A stretch of DNA of 26,983 bases, taken from positions 1 through 26,983 of the forward strand of contig CALSCR010000581.1 of the NCBI GenBank assembly GCA_943704495.1, read 5' to 3'. A program made the position numbers and the translations under genes. The notes beneath the pieces were generated by a model. That model had not been told where the DNA came from and did not search any database. It saw only the letters and a list, made by a program, of their open reading frames with translations. Origin of the DNA: Pigoraptor chileana. Taxonomy: Eukaryota; Opisthokonta; Filasterea. This document shows, in pieces, positions 10,201-19,991 of the stretch (positions within the stretch are counted from its first letter, which is position 1; every line of letters starts with the position of its first letter).

Positions 10201-12729
10201 ATGAAATGCAAAGCAAGCGGAGGAGAGTGCTCAGTTAGAATCTGGTCGCGTTGATGCAATCGGGCAGCCATCCACATCGGTCGCAATTTCTGGAGGCAAA
10301 CACATGGGACCGCACTCCCCCGCCCCCCCCCCCACCCACCTGAACGACCTGAGATTGCGTCGGGACGTCGGCACTTTCGCAAGCGACGAATAAATTTCTT
10401 CAAGAATAAGCCCACGGTGGTTCTCGTACCGAGCAAATGCCTAGTATTGCCCAGAAACAAGCATCGAAAGCATGAGCGAAAATAGCAAAACGTTGCGTAA
10501 CTTCTCAAAATCGAACAATACAATAGCTCACCGAGCGCAAAACTTGGAGGCATCTCAGCTGGAGCGACGAGACGTTTTCAATGACAAACGGCGCAATTGC
10601 CATGGACGTAATCTGCGCAGACGATACACGGCACATTGCCCATCAGCCACCTGCTGTGCGTGCAAAGCGCCCAATCAAACAGAGAACACGCGACCAGTGG
10701 AGCGAACCTGAAGAATGAGCTCGTCTGTCAGATGCTCGCTCGAGACAAGATGTGCAAGGGAGCCCATCACGTCGCAGAGGTGTTGCAGAAGAGTATGGTT
10801 GTGCGCCTTGACGCCCACTGCCGACTTGCGCCTTGCTGACTTTGCTCCGTTCGATTTCTCGATTGATGCAAGGCTGTCAACTGCGAAAAGCACGGTCATG
10901 AGTTACATTCGGCCCAGGCGATTCGCAATAGCCCATTCGGCCTCACTCCACAAAGCAGGCAGAAAGAGAGACGGCCATCAAAATCATCACAACTGCAAAC
11001 TATTGCATTCTGCAAACGCATGCACGTGTCACACCTTCCGCCCTTCGCACGGGATCGAATGCGGGAAACACAAGAGCGTTCATTGTTTGCCGCGCAGCAG
11101 TCACGAGATGCTCAACAAGATCCTCCTGCAGGCTCTCCTTCGTCATTCCGGGCGCCGTCATCACATCAAGCGCCACCTTTGCGCAGCGAAGTGCCCGCTC
11201 AGCACATCGGACGGACACGGCCTCGTCCTCTGTCAGCTGTGCATGGCAACGGACACGGCAATGCAACCGTCAGCATACTCCACCCACTGCACTCAACAGA
11301 CCAAACAATATTGCGATGCGTTTGCGATTGGCCACCCACCGACGTGATGTGACTGGAAGCCGCTCTGATTTCCTGGTCGAATATGCCCATGGTGCGCACA
11401 ATGGCCTCCGACGGCACGGCGGACAGCGCGTTCAGGCGCCTAAGCCGCGACACTTCCGCATCCAGCTGCGTCATCTTGTCGGACAAAAATGTCGACACCG
11501 AAGCTTCGTCGGATGCATCGTCGTTTGCGTTCATGTCCCTGACAGTCCCGGCATCGTGCGCATCAAACAGCGCCTCGAGAAGGCCCACGAATGCCTCGCA
11601 GGGATCTGCAAGAATGGAGCAATGGCCGTGAGTAGCGGGCGCTGAAATTAAACAAACACATAGTCAAAGCAAAGCGCACATAATCCAATATTAAAAGACA
11701 AAACGCACCGCGGCCATCCTCCGGCGAAGACAGCTTTCGTTCGGCGGTTGATTTACGGCGCTTGTTAGGTGTTTTGGCCTTATCTGCCCGCAGCATCATG
11801 GGTAGGAGGGAAAGAGTCACGTGGTTGAGGGGGGATGTCAGGCCAACGACCCATCAACACTGCTCCCGTGCTCTATATCATTGAAAGCGGCACAAACACA
11901 CACACCAACCGGCATCTGCAAGAACGGACGCGGGCTGATGAAGCGCGCCTTCCTTCGCTGACATTGACCGCTTGCGCTTCGGATGCGCGGATCCAGTTGA
12001 GTTGGAAGTAAGCAATGGCGCTGTGGGCCAGGTTGGATGGACGAAGTCAGTTACTTCTTCCAGTATGTGTGATGGTGCCGCTTGCGCTTGCCCAACTATC
12101 GCCAGAAACCAAGTCAAAAGAGAACGGGACTGCGCGATGTAAGCATGTAACGTAACACACGGGCGTACCAGAAGTAACAGCATCCGCAGTCCACTGGAAT
12201 GTGCCGACCACAGACAGCGACTGTCGCCCTTTCTGCTGCCCCAGGACCCGACCGCTTGCGTTCAGACTCCTGCGTCCAGACAACCGCAAATGCGTTAGTC
12301 GATAGCTGTCATCCATGCGCCGCATTCACAACAGCAGCTTACAACAAGCGGAATCGCACTCACAAGGGCCCCAGTGCGCCGATGCTGCGATTGAAAAGTT
12401 GTTGTGCGACTTCGAGAGTCTTAGGGGGGATGGACAACGCAACAGTCTCCGGATTCGCGATAGATGAGAAAACGAGCGCATGCTCGCGCAATCCCAAACC
12501 GCCATCCACTCCCCCGAGTGGAATACCAAAGATGACTGTGACAAGCACAAGTAAGGAGGGGGAGTTAATTGCTTGCGCATTTGAAGGTAGCTTTGAAGAA
12601 AGTTGAGGGATTAACACTCCAGTGACCAAAAGCTCGTTTATACATTTTTTTCGAATGCCGAATTATCTTACTACCTGAGGTTGTTGGGACGACGCCACTC
12701 AAGCAAGTTGCCCTGCAAAGGCCGTCCAT
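4282..12729 (-). CDS. NIPBL: Cohesin loader subunit Scc2/NIPBL, about 32 exons
   Basis: HEAT-repeat protein that, with Scc4/MAU2, loads cohesin on chromatin in the nucleus. Exons, in order: 12675-12729, 12364-12535, 12169-12269, 11910-12095, 11709-11783, 11340-11605, 11035-11236, 10708-10880, 10532-10612, 10340-10440, 9959-10183, 9726-9858, 9363-9572, 9057-9229, 8756-8972, 8491-8637, 8233-8367, 7959-8114, 7563-7820, 7310-7444, 7131-7224, 6917-7051, 6735-6781, 6520-6610, 6239-6415, 6050-6113, 5817-5952, 5349-5615, 5099-5264, 4877-4982, 4654-4774, 4282-4548; about 1623 residues, near yeast Scc2 and Mis4 and much shorter than human NIPBL. Diagnostic blocks: DVMTAPGMTKE, RSLFENFVQDLF, PEWPAAEILLSIL, SVRRRVITILRDIC, VVQSCVKCLCVVAGHVTKN, FYSLIRGTRGRRREFL, LAGFPYVLHEEPLFVV. 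Basic NLS-like stretches (KRKR, NKRRK, KKRRR) lie at both ends; the last exon has an Ala-Thr repeat. All phases join. The first two exons are the least certain: no ATG exists in the second, so I used MDGLC at 12729. Confidence 0.93.
8420..8442. repeat. (CA)n microsatellite in an SCC2 intron
   Basis: A short run of CA dinucleotides with one interruption lies inside the intron 8368-8490. On the coding strand it reads as TG repeats close to the acceptor. Nothing suggests more than a simple repeat. Confidence 0.85.
10316..10339 (-). repeat. G-run directly after an SCC2 splice donor
   Basis: On the coding strand the intron after exon 10340-10440 starts GTGGGT and goes straight into a run of eleven G, a C, and five G. 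Three or more G tracts sit within 30 nt, so the pre-mRNA could fold a G-quadruplex over or beside the 5' splice site. The run length may be affected by sequencing error. The structure is inference from the G tracts. Confidence 0.6.
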
Positions 12730-14749
12730 TTTCGATGCTATAAAAACTCTCTTGCAAGTCCATATCTCGCTTTGCTGCACATTTGTAGTGGCTTAATTGA
12801 GTAAATCGGCCCGATCGTACTCTGTAACCGCCACTGGTCACTGCTGACCGAAAGCAGTAACGCACACACGGACTGGCCGACCATTCACACAAAGAAATGA
12901 CGCATCACTGTCGTCATTAAGCTTATCACGTGAGTGCGTCCTGCCTTTAGAGTTGCTTGCAAAACAGTGGTATGAACCCCCTCTATCACGACCCACACCT
13001 ATGAGCGTTGAGCCCCCAATTTGCACAATATTTTTAGGAAACCCCTTGCTGTTGTAGTTTCTGCGAGTCATTCAAGGTATGAATGATGATGTTCCCCAAC
13101 AAGGGCATTAAATTGCTGAAGTCAATCTAAATCAAAAGTCAATAGTACGTACGTCTCTTTCGTCAGTCTGATCTGATTGCAGGGCTTCTCTTTTTACAAA
13201 GAGCATGTAGAGGGGGGGCATAATCCTTTTGAATAAACAACTAAATTATTGAAGTTTCCCCTTCATCATCATCATTGTTTGTATAATAATATTTATTTTC
13301 ATTTGATAATAGACACAAATCCACTCACAAAAAGCAGTGTTGTTCACTCAAATGCTATTATATTATTACGTATGACCATCACTCCCGCGACGGAGACTCG
13401 ATTACTTACGCACGTAGGGTATGGTACCTACCTGCATTGAGCAGGCAGGGAAACGCCGGGACGCACAAGACAATTCACGCTGTACATACACAGGTGTACG
13501 ATTAGACAAAACGGCCACGGAAATTGCGAAATACGTTTTAATGTGCAATCAGTCACCAATACAAAATATTATATAATCAGGGGTACTGAGGTCCTCAGTA
13601 CCCCTGATTATAATGTATTCTTGGTCCCCTTCAAAGAATGCATTTTAAGATATATTTGGTTTTATTCACATGGCAACGAGCAAATATTATTGCGAATGAG
13701 TCGGGCACAAACGGATTCATCACACGTATAAAAACGTATTTAGAAAGCTCCAATAAAATTAGTGCAAAATAAATAAGGCATCTTTGAGCATTTAAAGAGT
13801 CTTCGAAACCGAGAAAAGGAGGCAAAAGCATGCATTTTCACACATAGAGATGAAGTGACATCGCCTTGATAATATTTTGACTAATATCAGTAGAAAGGAA
13901 CAATAAGATTATAATGTGTGTGATACATATAATATATATATATAATTTATAAAAACATACATGCACATATGCATGTCAACAATCAGCCTAGCCTGCCCAC
14001 AACACCTTTGCTTGACAAACGCAAGTGTCCACTCGTCGCAAGAATTCGCAGGCGCCATTGGGGCTGCCAAAGCACGCTAACAATACGGCAATTAACGCTC
14101 AAAAGCGCAGCACTCACTGAAAGCATTGCAAGCTGATTCAGGGTGAACTGAGAATAAAGTTTCGGTTTTGTGCATATTGCGGACGTGATCGTATCCTCTT
14201 TTTTGTACTAGTTTGAATAAGTTCTCTTTTACAATAATTGTTGTTTATTGCTCAGTCTGATTGTGTGTGATGCTGACCTTCAGATCCGATAGTACCCCGC
14301 AAAAAACCGAAATTTGGTTTCGGAAATTGAAATTTGAGCGCCAAATCGGTCCAAATAGTTCCGTCATCATCAATTGAATTTTTCCCGCTCTGAGCCTTCT
14401 GGATGGACGGCGACAAACACACCAAACAGCGGCACTACTGGCGCTGCAGCAGGTGTGTATAGGTTGTCCCCATAAAAAGATCTACAATGCGCTTCCACTG
14501 CGAGATGCTGTAGTGTAGACCTACTGCTTATGCCTCTAAGTTTATCCTATCAGTCTATTTCAAAATTCGGCATTGATTATTAGCTGGTTTCTTTATGTGG
14601 GATTGCGTTAGAGGTAGGGCTTTGCAGCGGCTGCCGTGTGCGTGCGCGCACTGAGCATCGCCGAAGAGCAAGTGACCATCGCTCGCGGCCTCGGCCGCCT
14701 TTTTCAACAGTAGGACCGTGGTTTATCTCGCCGACACCATCTCGCCGTC
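12730..14749. other. Intergenic block between SCC2 and RFX, AT-rich in the middle
   Basis: About 2 kb without a gene I can support, between two divergent genes. From roughly 13,100 to 14,350 base composition drops sharply in GC compared with the flanking genes, and there are several inverted repeats. These are the perfect palindrome at 13572-13612, a CTCTTT/AAAGAG hairpin near 13,190, GGTA/TACC and CCTGC/GCAGG hairpins around 13,415-13,455, and a CCGAAA/TTTCGG hairpin at 14307-14323. A (TA)n stretch lies near 13,928-13,945. A small GC-richer patch with the two adjacent hairpins sits at about 13,380-13,480. Short open frames here (for example 77 codons on the minus strand ending at 12838) resemble nothing I know. 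Promoters for SCC2 and RFX must lie at its ends; a CACGTG core occurs near 12,929. Confidence 0.7.
13572..13612. repeat. Perfect 41-nt palindrome, 20-bp arms
   Basis: The left arm TATAATCAGGGGTACTGAGG at 13572-13591 is matched exactly by its reverse complement at 13593-13612, with a single T at 13592 between them. Pairing stops one base beyond each end. The arms are GC-richer than the AT-rich DNA around them. It could form a cruciform or an RNA hairpin, or be two transposon ends joined head to head. I see no transposase nearby and no clear second copy of the arm. Confidence 0.95.
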
Positions 14750-17195
14750 ATGGCGCACGTCCAGCCGAATGGGCTGCATGCGCCAATAGCAGGCGCCCCT
14801 TTTGGTGCGCGACCGCCGTTCCCCGGGAGCGCTGCTGGGCCAGTCGCCGTGCCTGGTCAGCCCCCGATGCATCCGCATGCCCTTCATCCGCAGCAGCAGC
14901 AGCATACATTCCCCACCGGATACGGGCCTATGGAGGGCGGAGGGTATCGCCCCTCCGTTCCTCAGCGATACACGGCACCCGGACCCACTTCCGCGACTGC
15001 AGGCCCTGGCGCCGGTGGCATTGGTGGCATCGGTGGTGTCGATGCCTTTGGCAATGACGAAGACGGCTCCAACGACGAGGGCGGTGCTGGTGGCGGTGCG
15101 CACTCGTGGGCAAAGAATTCGCCGGCGACCATCCAGTGGCTTGTGGATAACTACGAGACGGCCGAGGGCGTCAGCCTCCCGCGGAGCACGCTTTACGAGC
15201 ACTACCAAGAATATTGCACGGTCTCTGGCGTCGATCCCGTGAATGCGGCCAGTTTTGGAAAGCTGATTCGTCACATATTTCCCAACCTGAAAACGCGGCG
15301 CCTTGGCACGCGCGGCAATTCAAAGTACCATTACTACGGCATCCGCGTCAAACCGACATCTAGCCTGGCTGCCCACCATGCCAACGACGACAACGGCGAT
15401 GCAAGCGGCCCGCCCCATTACGGACACCAGGGTGGCGCATACGGGGCAGATGGGCGCGGGGGGTCTGCTGTCGACGCGCACGCGCAGCCGGGCCAGCGGG
15501 GCCGGGAGGATGCAGGCCAGGGCCACACGGCCGGGGTATGTTGTGTGCAATGGCCCATGTGTGTGTGTGTGTGTGTGTGTGCTGCCAACATAGGTTACTG
15601 CGTCGTGGTCTGCCTTTCATTAGTTATTGTGTTGTTAACTGTTTTCAATCGACGTCACAATGGACAAAATAGATGAATCCTTCAGCTCTTTCTCTGCTTT
15701 TGCTCTCTCGCTCTCTTGTGGAGTCCATTGGGCACAGCGCCTAAGACACTGACTTGAATCCTGCAATCTCTCTCTCTCTCTCTGTGTCTCACTGTCTCTC
15801 CCTCTCTCCCTCTCTTTCTCGTTCTTTCTTTCTTTCTCTCCCTCTGTCCTGTGCTATTCACAGTCCGATAGCCAACACCCGCAACACACGGGCGGCGCTC
15901 CCGCCCCTGCCTCAACATCCCTCCCCGACTTTGGTCCGCTTGATGCTCCGCCGCCCCCGGATGTTCCCGCTGAGCATATGTCCATTCTGGCCACGACGTA
16001 TCGCGCCCACTGCGAGCGAGTACTGGATATTGTTTCGCGCGCAAACTTCAACGACGTTGAGACGACGTGGCGTCATTTTTGGCAGACGATCCCGGACCAT
16101 TTTCGTCGCCTGTTGGTGATTCCGGCGGTCGTTGCGCACATTCAGCGGTGCGATTCGCTGTTGTATGAGACGCTTGTCGACGTGCTTGTCCCGGATGTGC
16201 TGCGGCCGCTCCCCGTAGCCCTGACGCAGTCGATCCGCCACTTTGCAAAGAGCCTCGAGGGGTGGCTCACTTTTGCGCTCGAGGGCCAGCCGCAAGCACT
16301 CGTCATGGCCAAGCTCACTGCCGTGGCCGCGTTCTCGCAGACGCTGAGGCGGTACACGTCGCTAAACCACCTGGCGCAGGCGGCGCGCGCTGTGCTGCAC
16401 AATGCGGACCAGATCACGCACATGCTCAGCGACCTGAATCGGGTTGATTTTGGCAATGTGCATGAGCAGGCTGCGTGGGTGTGCCAGTGCCCGGATGATG
16501 TGGTGCGGCGGCTTGAGGGCGAATTCAAGCAGTACCTCCAACAGCAACACACGCTTGAGCAGTGGGCACAGTGGCTGCAGCGTGTTGTGGCCGACGCCCT
16601 GGGCACGCGCGGCGAGAGGGACAAGGAGGGTGGCGCGGGCTCCGCCGGTGTCCCCGACAGCAGACCCCCGGCATCCATGCAGACTGCGCGCCAATTCCTG
16701 ATGAAGTGGTCGTTTTACTCGTCGCTCGTCATCCGCGACCTCACGCTGCGCAGTGCTCAGAGCTTTGGCTCTTTCCACCTCATGCGTCTGCTCTACGACG
16801 AATACATGTTCTACCTGGTCGAGCGTCATGTGGCGGCGCACGGCAGCGGTGCTGTGGTAGGCATTCTTGCACGCGATTTCACGGCGCCCGTTGTTGTGTC
16901 TGCGCACGGTGACACCGACAGCAGCAGTAAGGACAGGGACGACACCATTGACGCACGTGTGGGTGGTGACGTTAAGCCCGCGGAACTTGCCATTCCCGGC
17001 CAGGTGGATGGCGTCGCGGGGGGTAATGCGGCCGGCGAAGGCGAGGACGCACCAATCACAGGCACGGGTGAGGCTGCTGCGGCTGCGGCTGCGGCGGTGG
17101 CGGTGACGGGGCTTGTAAATGGCGGGAAGCGGGCTCGGGAAGATGACGGGACGGATCATGATAGCCGCGCTAAGCACGCGCGAACAGCCGAATGA
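14750..17195 (+). CDS. RFX: RFX-family winged-helix transcription factor
   Basis: Nuclear DNA-binding protein that in animals binds X-box elements and drives ciliary genes. Exons 14750-15535 and 15864-17195 give 705 residues; the intron is phase 0. Residues 1-115 are rich in Pro, Gly and His. The RFX winged helix spans about 125-201: [20 protein letters not shown], then [20 protein letters not shown] and [13 protein letters not shown]. Exon 2 holds the extended central and dimerisation regions of the RFX1/2/3 class: [86 protein letters not shown], and [20 protein letters not shown] followed by [13 protein letters not shown]. The C-terminus is Ala-rich and ends in a basic, NLS-like stretch (GGKRAREDD...RAKHAR). 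The match to animal RFX1-3 is remarkably close, which supports a holozoan source. Which paralog is not decidable. Confidence 0.96.
15559..15582. repeat. (GT)n microsatellite in the RFX intron
   Basis: A run of about twelve GT/TG units lies 24 nt after the donor of the single RFX intron. It is one of three long GT-type simple repeats found in introns of this window. Confidence 0.9.
15717..15770 (+). repeat. Interspersed intronic repeat, copy A
   Basis: A 54-nt stretch from TGTGGAGTCC to GCAATCTC, containing CACAGCGCCT and GACACTGACTTGAATCCT. It recurs about 3.2 kb away at 18943-18993 with roughly 90 percent identity and a few one-base indels. Here it lies in the RFX intron, sense to the gene, with CT-rich simple sequence on both sides; the downstream CT tract runs to the splice acceptor. 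Parts look like a tRNA A-box (TGGCNNAGYNGG-like) followed by an anticodon-arm-like segment, so a tRNA-derived SINE fragment is possible. Confidence 0.8.
15765..15850. repeat. CT-rich simple repeat before the RFX exon 2 acceptor
   Basis: About 85 nt are almost entirely C and T, beginning with (TC)n and ending near the acceptor at 15861-15863. It would serve as an unusually long polypyrimidine tract. It may have grown from the tail of repeat copy A, which it touches. Confidence 0.85.
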
Positions 17196-17361
17196 CTTGC
17201 GAACCCCGTCTCGTCTCTGCCTTGTATTGCGTTTGCGCTATGTGTGCGTGCATCTTGTGATATACCTGTAGAGTTGTCGCGTTCCTGTCGATTTACTTGC
17301 CGTTGCGTATGCGTGTGCTGCGTCTGCCTGCTGCGTACATAGTCTGCTCTGCCTTTCTCGC

Positions 17362-17374
17362 GTTGCTTGGCAAC
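17362..17374. promoter_or_regulatory. Possible RFX X-box (GTTGCTTGGCAAC)
   Basis: Two near-inverted half sites, GTTGCT and GGCAAC, are separated by one base, close to the RFX consensus GTNRCC-N0-3-RGYAAC. It lies in the 289-bp convergent gap between the RFX stop (17195) and the transsulfuration gene's stop (17485), that is, downstream of the RFX gene itself. Binding is inference; a single site can arise by chance. Confidence 0.3.
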
Positions 17375-17484
17375 CCTCACCTAATGGAATGGGTTCAACG
17401 TGCCCCCTCCCTTGCTACATTCTGCGCACGCTTTGTTGTTTTGAGTGCCTCTTATTTGTCTCGTTGCGCAGCAGCTTCTGTACT

Positions 17485-19220
17485 TCACAAATGTGACACT
17501 ACCTCGGCCTGCCCACGTGGGTCAGATGCGGCGCGGGCGATGGCCTGGCGCATGTCTGCAATGAGGTCGGCGGGGTCCTCGAGGCCGCACGACACGCGCA
17601 ACAGGCACGCGCTCACCGAGGGGTCGTGCCGTCGGCGCCACTCGACAAGAGACTCGACGCCACCCAGGGATGTTGCATCCCTGAATAGTCGCAGGTGCTT
17701 CACTATTCCAAGGGCAAGCCACTCGCTTGCAAACTAAGTATACAGGGCAGAGGGGCGTGAGTGGGACAAGGGGGAGACAGTCAACAAACCGTTTTGGAGT
17801 CTCCATAGCGACATTAACAAACACAGGAGAGCGCAGCACCGCACCTCAACAGAGAACATGCCACCAGTCCCCATTGGCATCGCGCGCGCGGCCAGCGCAT
17901 AGTCCGGATGGGACGGCAGGCGCGGATGCCAAACTTGAGTCACGTGGGGTCGTCCTTGCGTGTCGAGCCACAGACCCAGCGCCTCTGCAGTGTTGGTTTG
18001 GCGGAGCACGCGCAGAGAGAGTGTGCTGCATTTCACCAGAGGGAAACTCCGTTGTCAGCCCACACAGACGACAAAACTCCCCTCCCTCAATCCACACTCC
18101 ATGACGCCAGCGACACGTACCGCAGACTGCGCAAGAGCAGCCACGACTCGAGAGCGCCGGGGACGCTACCCACGGTTCTCCTCTCCGTTGTTAGCTGCAG
18201 TGAGAAATGTCACACAGTTAAGAGCAATCCAACGCACACAACACACGCAATGATTCGTGTCGCGAGTCCACCAGCAGCGCATACCTGCTGCTTCTGCTCA
18301 ATGGACCGCACTATCAGTACGCCACCAAGGCAGTCGCTGTGGCCGCCAAGATACTTTGTAGTCGAGTGCACGACCACATCCGCCCCTGGAAGAGAGTCAG
18401 CCGAAACGACACCTCCTTCAATCAACAACGACTACCCGCAACAGCACGCACACTGCACGTGCCATCACCCCTGCGCTCGCAGTGCGACGGTTGCGCCAAG
18501 AGCAAGTCAAAATAACGAAGCCCACCCGCATCTAGACATCGTTGCAGCGGCGGCGGAGCGAGTGTTGCGTCGACGACAACAACCGCGCCTGTGGAATGGG
18601 CCCTCACTGCATATGCCGAAACATCTTTGGGTGTCCATCACACAGCAAGCAAAGCATGTGAGATGGCCGGCCTGTGTGCGACGAGAGTGAAATTGCCAAT
18701 GAGGCAGCCCTCCGCCAAACTCACCGTGGATGTCACAGTGTGGGTTTTTGGGCGTCTCCAGCCACAAGATATCCCCGCAGTCCAACGGGTCGTCAATGTC
18801 GATTATGGTCTGAAATGAACCATATAAAGCAACACAACAAGATGAGATCGTGTCTTCGCCTCTCTTACTCTCACATAATTGCAATTTCGAAGTATAAATA
18901 CATGCACACACACTCTCTCTCTGTCTCTCTCTGCTTGAGCTTGTGTGGAGTCCATGGCACAGCGCCTATGACACTGACTTGAATCCTACATCTCTGCTTT
19001 GAGCATACCAAACCATGGCGCTGCCTGTAATGATCAAACAGCTGGTGCGTGCCATGGTAGCCACCGCGGACGGCTACGCGGCGTGGCATGTAGTGTTGAA
19101 GAATTGCGCATGATGCTGCAGTCCCAGAAGCATATGATATTGCATGTCCTGTGGAAGGCACACATGCGACGTTTCAACCCAGGCATGCAAGCGCTTTGTG
19201 GATATATTCAAGCGAGTGTA

Positions 19221-19281
<61 letters not shown>

Positions 19282-19629
19282 GTGTACTGTATGTGCATGT
19301 GCATGTATGTGTGTGTGTGTGTATTGTGTGTAGTGGGAAGTCCAGAGTATCACCGCCTACAGACCGCCTGAGCCATCAGTCACATTCACACATTCACCCG
19401 TCTCGTCTGTCGTGGATATCCGCCGCCACATCCACCCACCGCCTTCAAGCCGACCCAGCACAGCCTCGCAGCGGTCCCGAACCGGCTGTCCCGTGCGGCT
19501 GTATGTGTAGGTAGCGTCGCCCCCCCGCACGTCAAAAGTGGTGGTCACGGATATCGCCGGTGACACATCAGGCCCGCCAGACACCCCTGCGTCGCCATGG
19601 ATGCATACCGTGTCAAATGAATCGTTCAT
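17485..19629 (-). CDS. PLP-dependent transsulfuration-family enzyme (cystathionine gamma-synthase/lyase-like), 8 exons
   Basis: Cys/Met metabolism PLP enzyme, probably cytosolic, acting on cystathionine-type substrates; the exact reaction is not decided. Exons, in order: 19440-19629, 19009-19148, 18725-18809, 18526-18606, 18285-18385, 18121-18194, 17845-18025, 17485-17733; 366 residues. Family blocks in order: YTYSRTGQPVRDRCE, YASGTAAS (phosphate-binding), GGYHGTHQLFDHY, WLETPKNPHCDIH, VVVVDATLAPPPLQ (PLP-ring Asp), HSTTKYLGGHSD with the PLP-binding Lys at about 176, GSVPGALESWLLLRSLRTL, GGMFSVE, ATSLGGVESLVEWR and LLRVSCGLEDPADLI. Start ATG at 19629 (MNDSFDTVCIHGD); an in-frame ATG at 19680 would add 17 residues. 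The tail EWRRRHDPSVSACLLRVS resembles fungal members of the family as I remember them. It is slightly shorter than the usual 380-400 residues. Divergent from C9orf72, 362 bp away. Confidence 0.9.
18943..18993 (+). repeat. Interspersed intronic repeat, copy B
   Basis: A 51-nt stretch from TGTGGAGTCC to TACATCTC, nearly identical to 15717-15770 and again next to CT-rich simple sequence (upstream side). It lies in intron 2 (18810-19008) of the transsulfuration gene, antisense to that gene. Same repeat family in introns of two unrelated genes, in opposite orientation relative to transcription, which fits a dispersed element better than a conserved splicing signal. Confidence 0.8.
19216..19287. 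repeat. (GTGTAT)n hexanucleotide repeat
   Basis: About twelve tandem copies of a six-base unit lie in intron 1 (19149-19439) of the minus-strand transsulfuration gene, followed by a shorter degenerate GT-rich stretch to about 19330. It is likely length-polymorphic. Confidence 0.95.
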
Positions 19630-19991
19630 TATTGCGTCGTGTGTGCACCGGTTGGTAACAGAGTGTCTGTGACAGGGCATCTTTCTGGCGGTGCACACTG
19701 TGTGATCAGCAAAATGCCGGGTGGGACAGCGAGCCAGACCGCGGCTGTGACTCACCGGCGCTGAATTGTTAGGGGAACATGGCTCACGTGCTAAAATAAC
19801 TTCGTGACCGGAGGGTTGTCCCCGTCATATCAGTAATAACGCCTGCAAATCGCCTGTAAAAAGCCGGTAAATCGCAAAACTAACTAGTCTCAGTTTGTGC
19901 GTTTTCTTAATCAAACCTGATGAAGCCACTTTCTGCACGCGCAATCACACAAGTTTCAAGCGCTGTGTAAACCTCACTCACTTCCCCGGCA
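19630..19991. promoter_or_regulatory. Shared promoter between the transsulfuration enzyme and C9orf72 genes
   Basis: This 362-bp gap separates two divergent start codons, so it must hold both promoters. A CACGTG core (CTCACGTGCT) lies near 19,783-19,792. I see no clear TATA box. Repeated short words CGCCTGTAAA / CGCCTGCAAAT occur around 19,840-19,870. No further gene is visible. Confidence 0.5.

Noticed and set aside
12360-12629. Open frame upstream of SCC2 exon 2 with a TATAAA about 10 bp before it, as a candidate gene start
   Set aside because: The frame begins with TTG and contains no ATG; the TATA-like word is too close. Joining an ATG exon at 12675-12729 fits phase and splice sites better, so the TATAAA falls inside an intron.
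12838-13071. 77-codon minus-strand ORF upstream of SCC2
   Set aside because: It has a real ATG but no recognisable domain, and no splice-supported link to SCC2.
13400-13480. ACTTAC-containing, hairpin-rich patch as a U1 snRNA gene
   Set aside because: The 5' end and the loop sequences known for U1 are not present, and no Sm site was seen in the right place.
13578-14298. Possible small transposon bounded by GGGGTACT and AGTACCCC
   Set aside because: Only eight bases match, there is no target duplication, and the first copy is already inside the local palindrome.
18943-18993. tRNA gene suggested by the A-box-like and GACTTGAATCC segment
   Set aside because: No acceptor stem, no B-box at the right distance and no cloverleaf can be drawn; treated as a repeat only.
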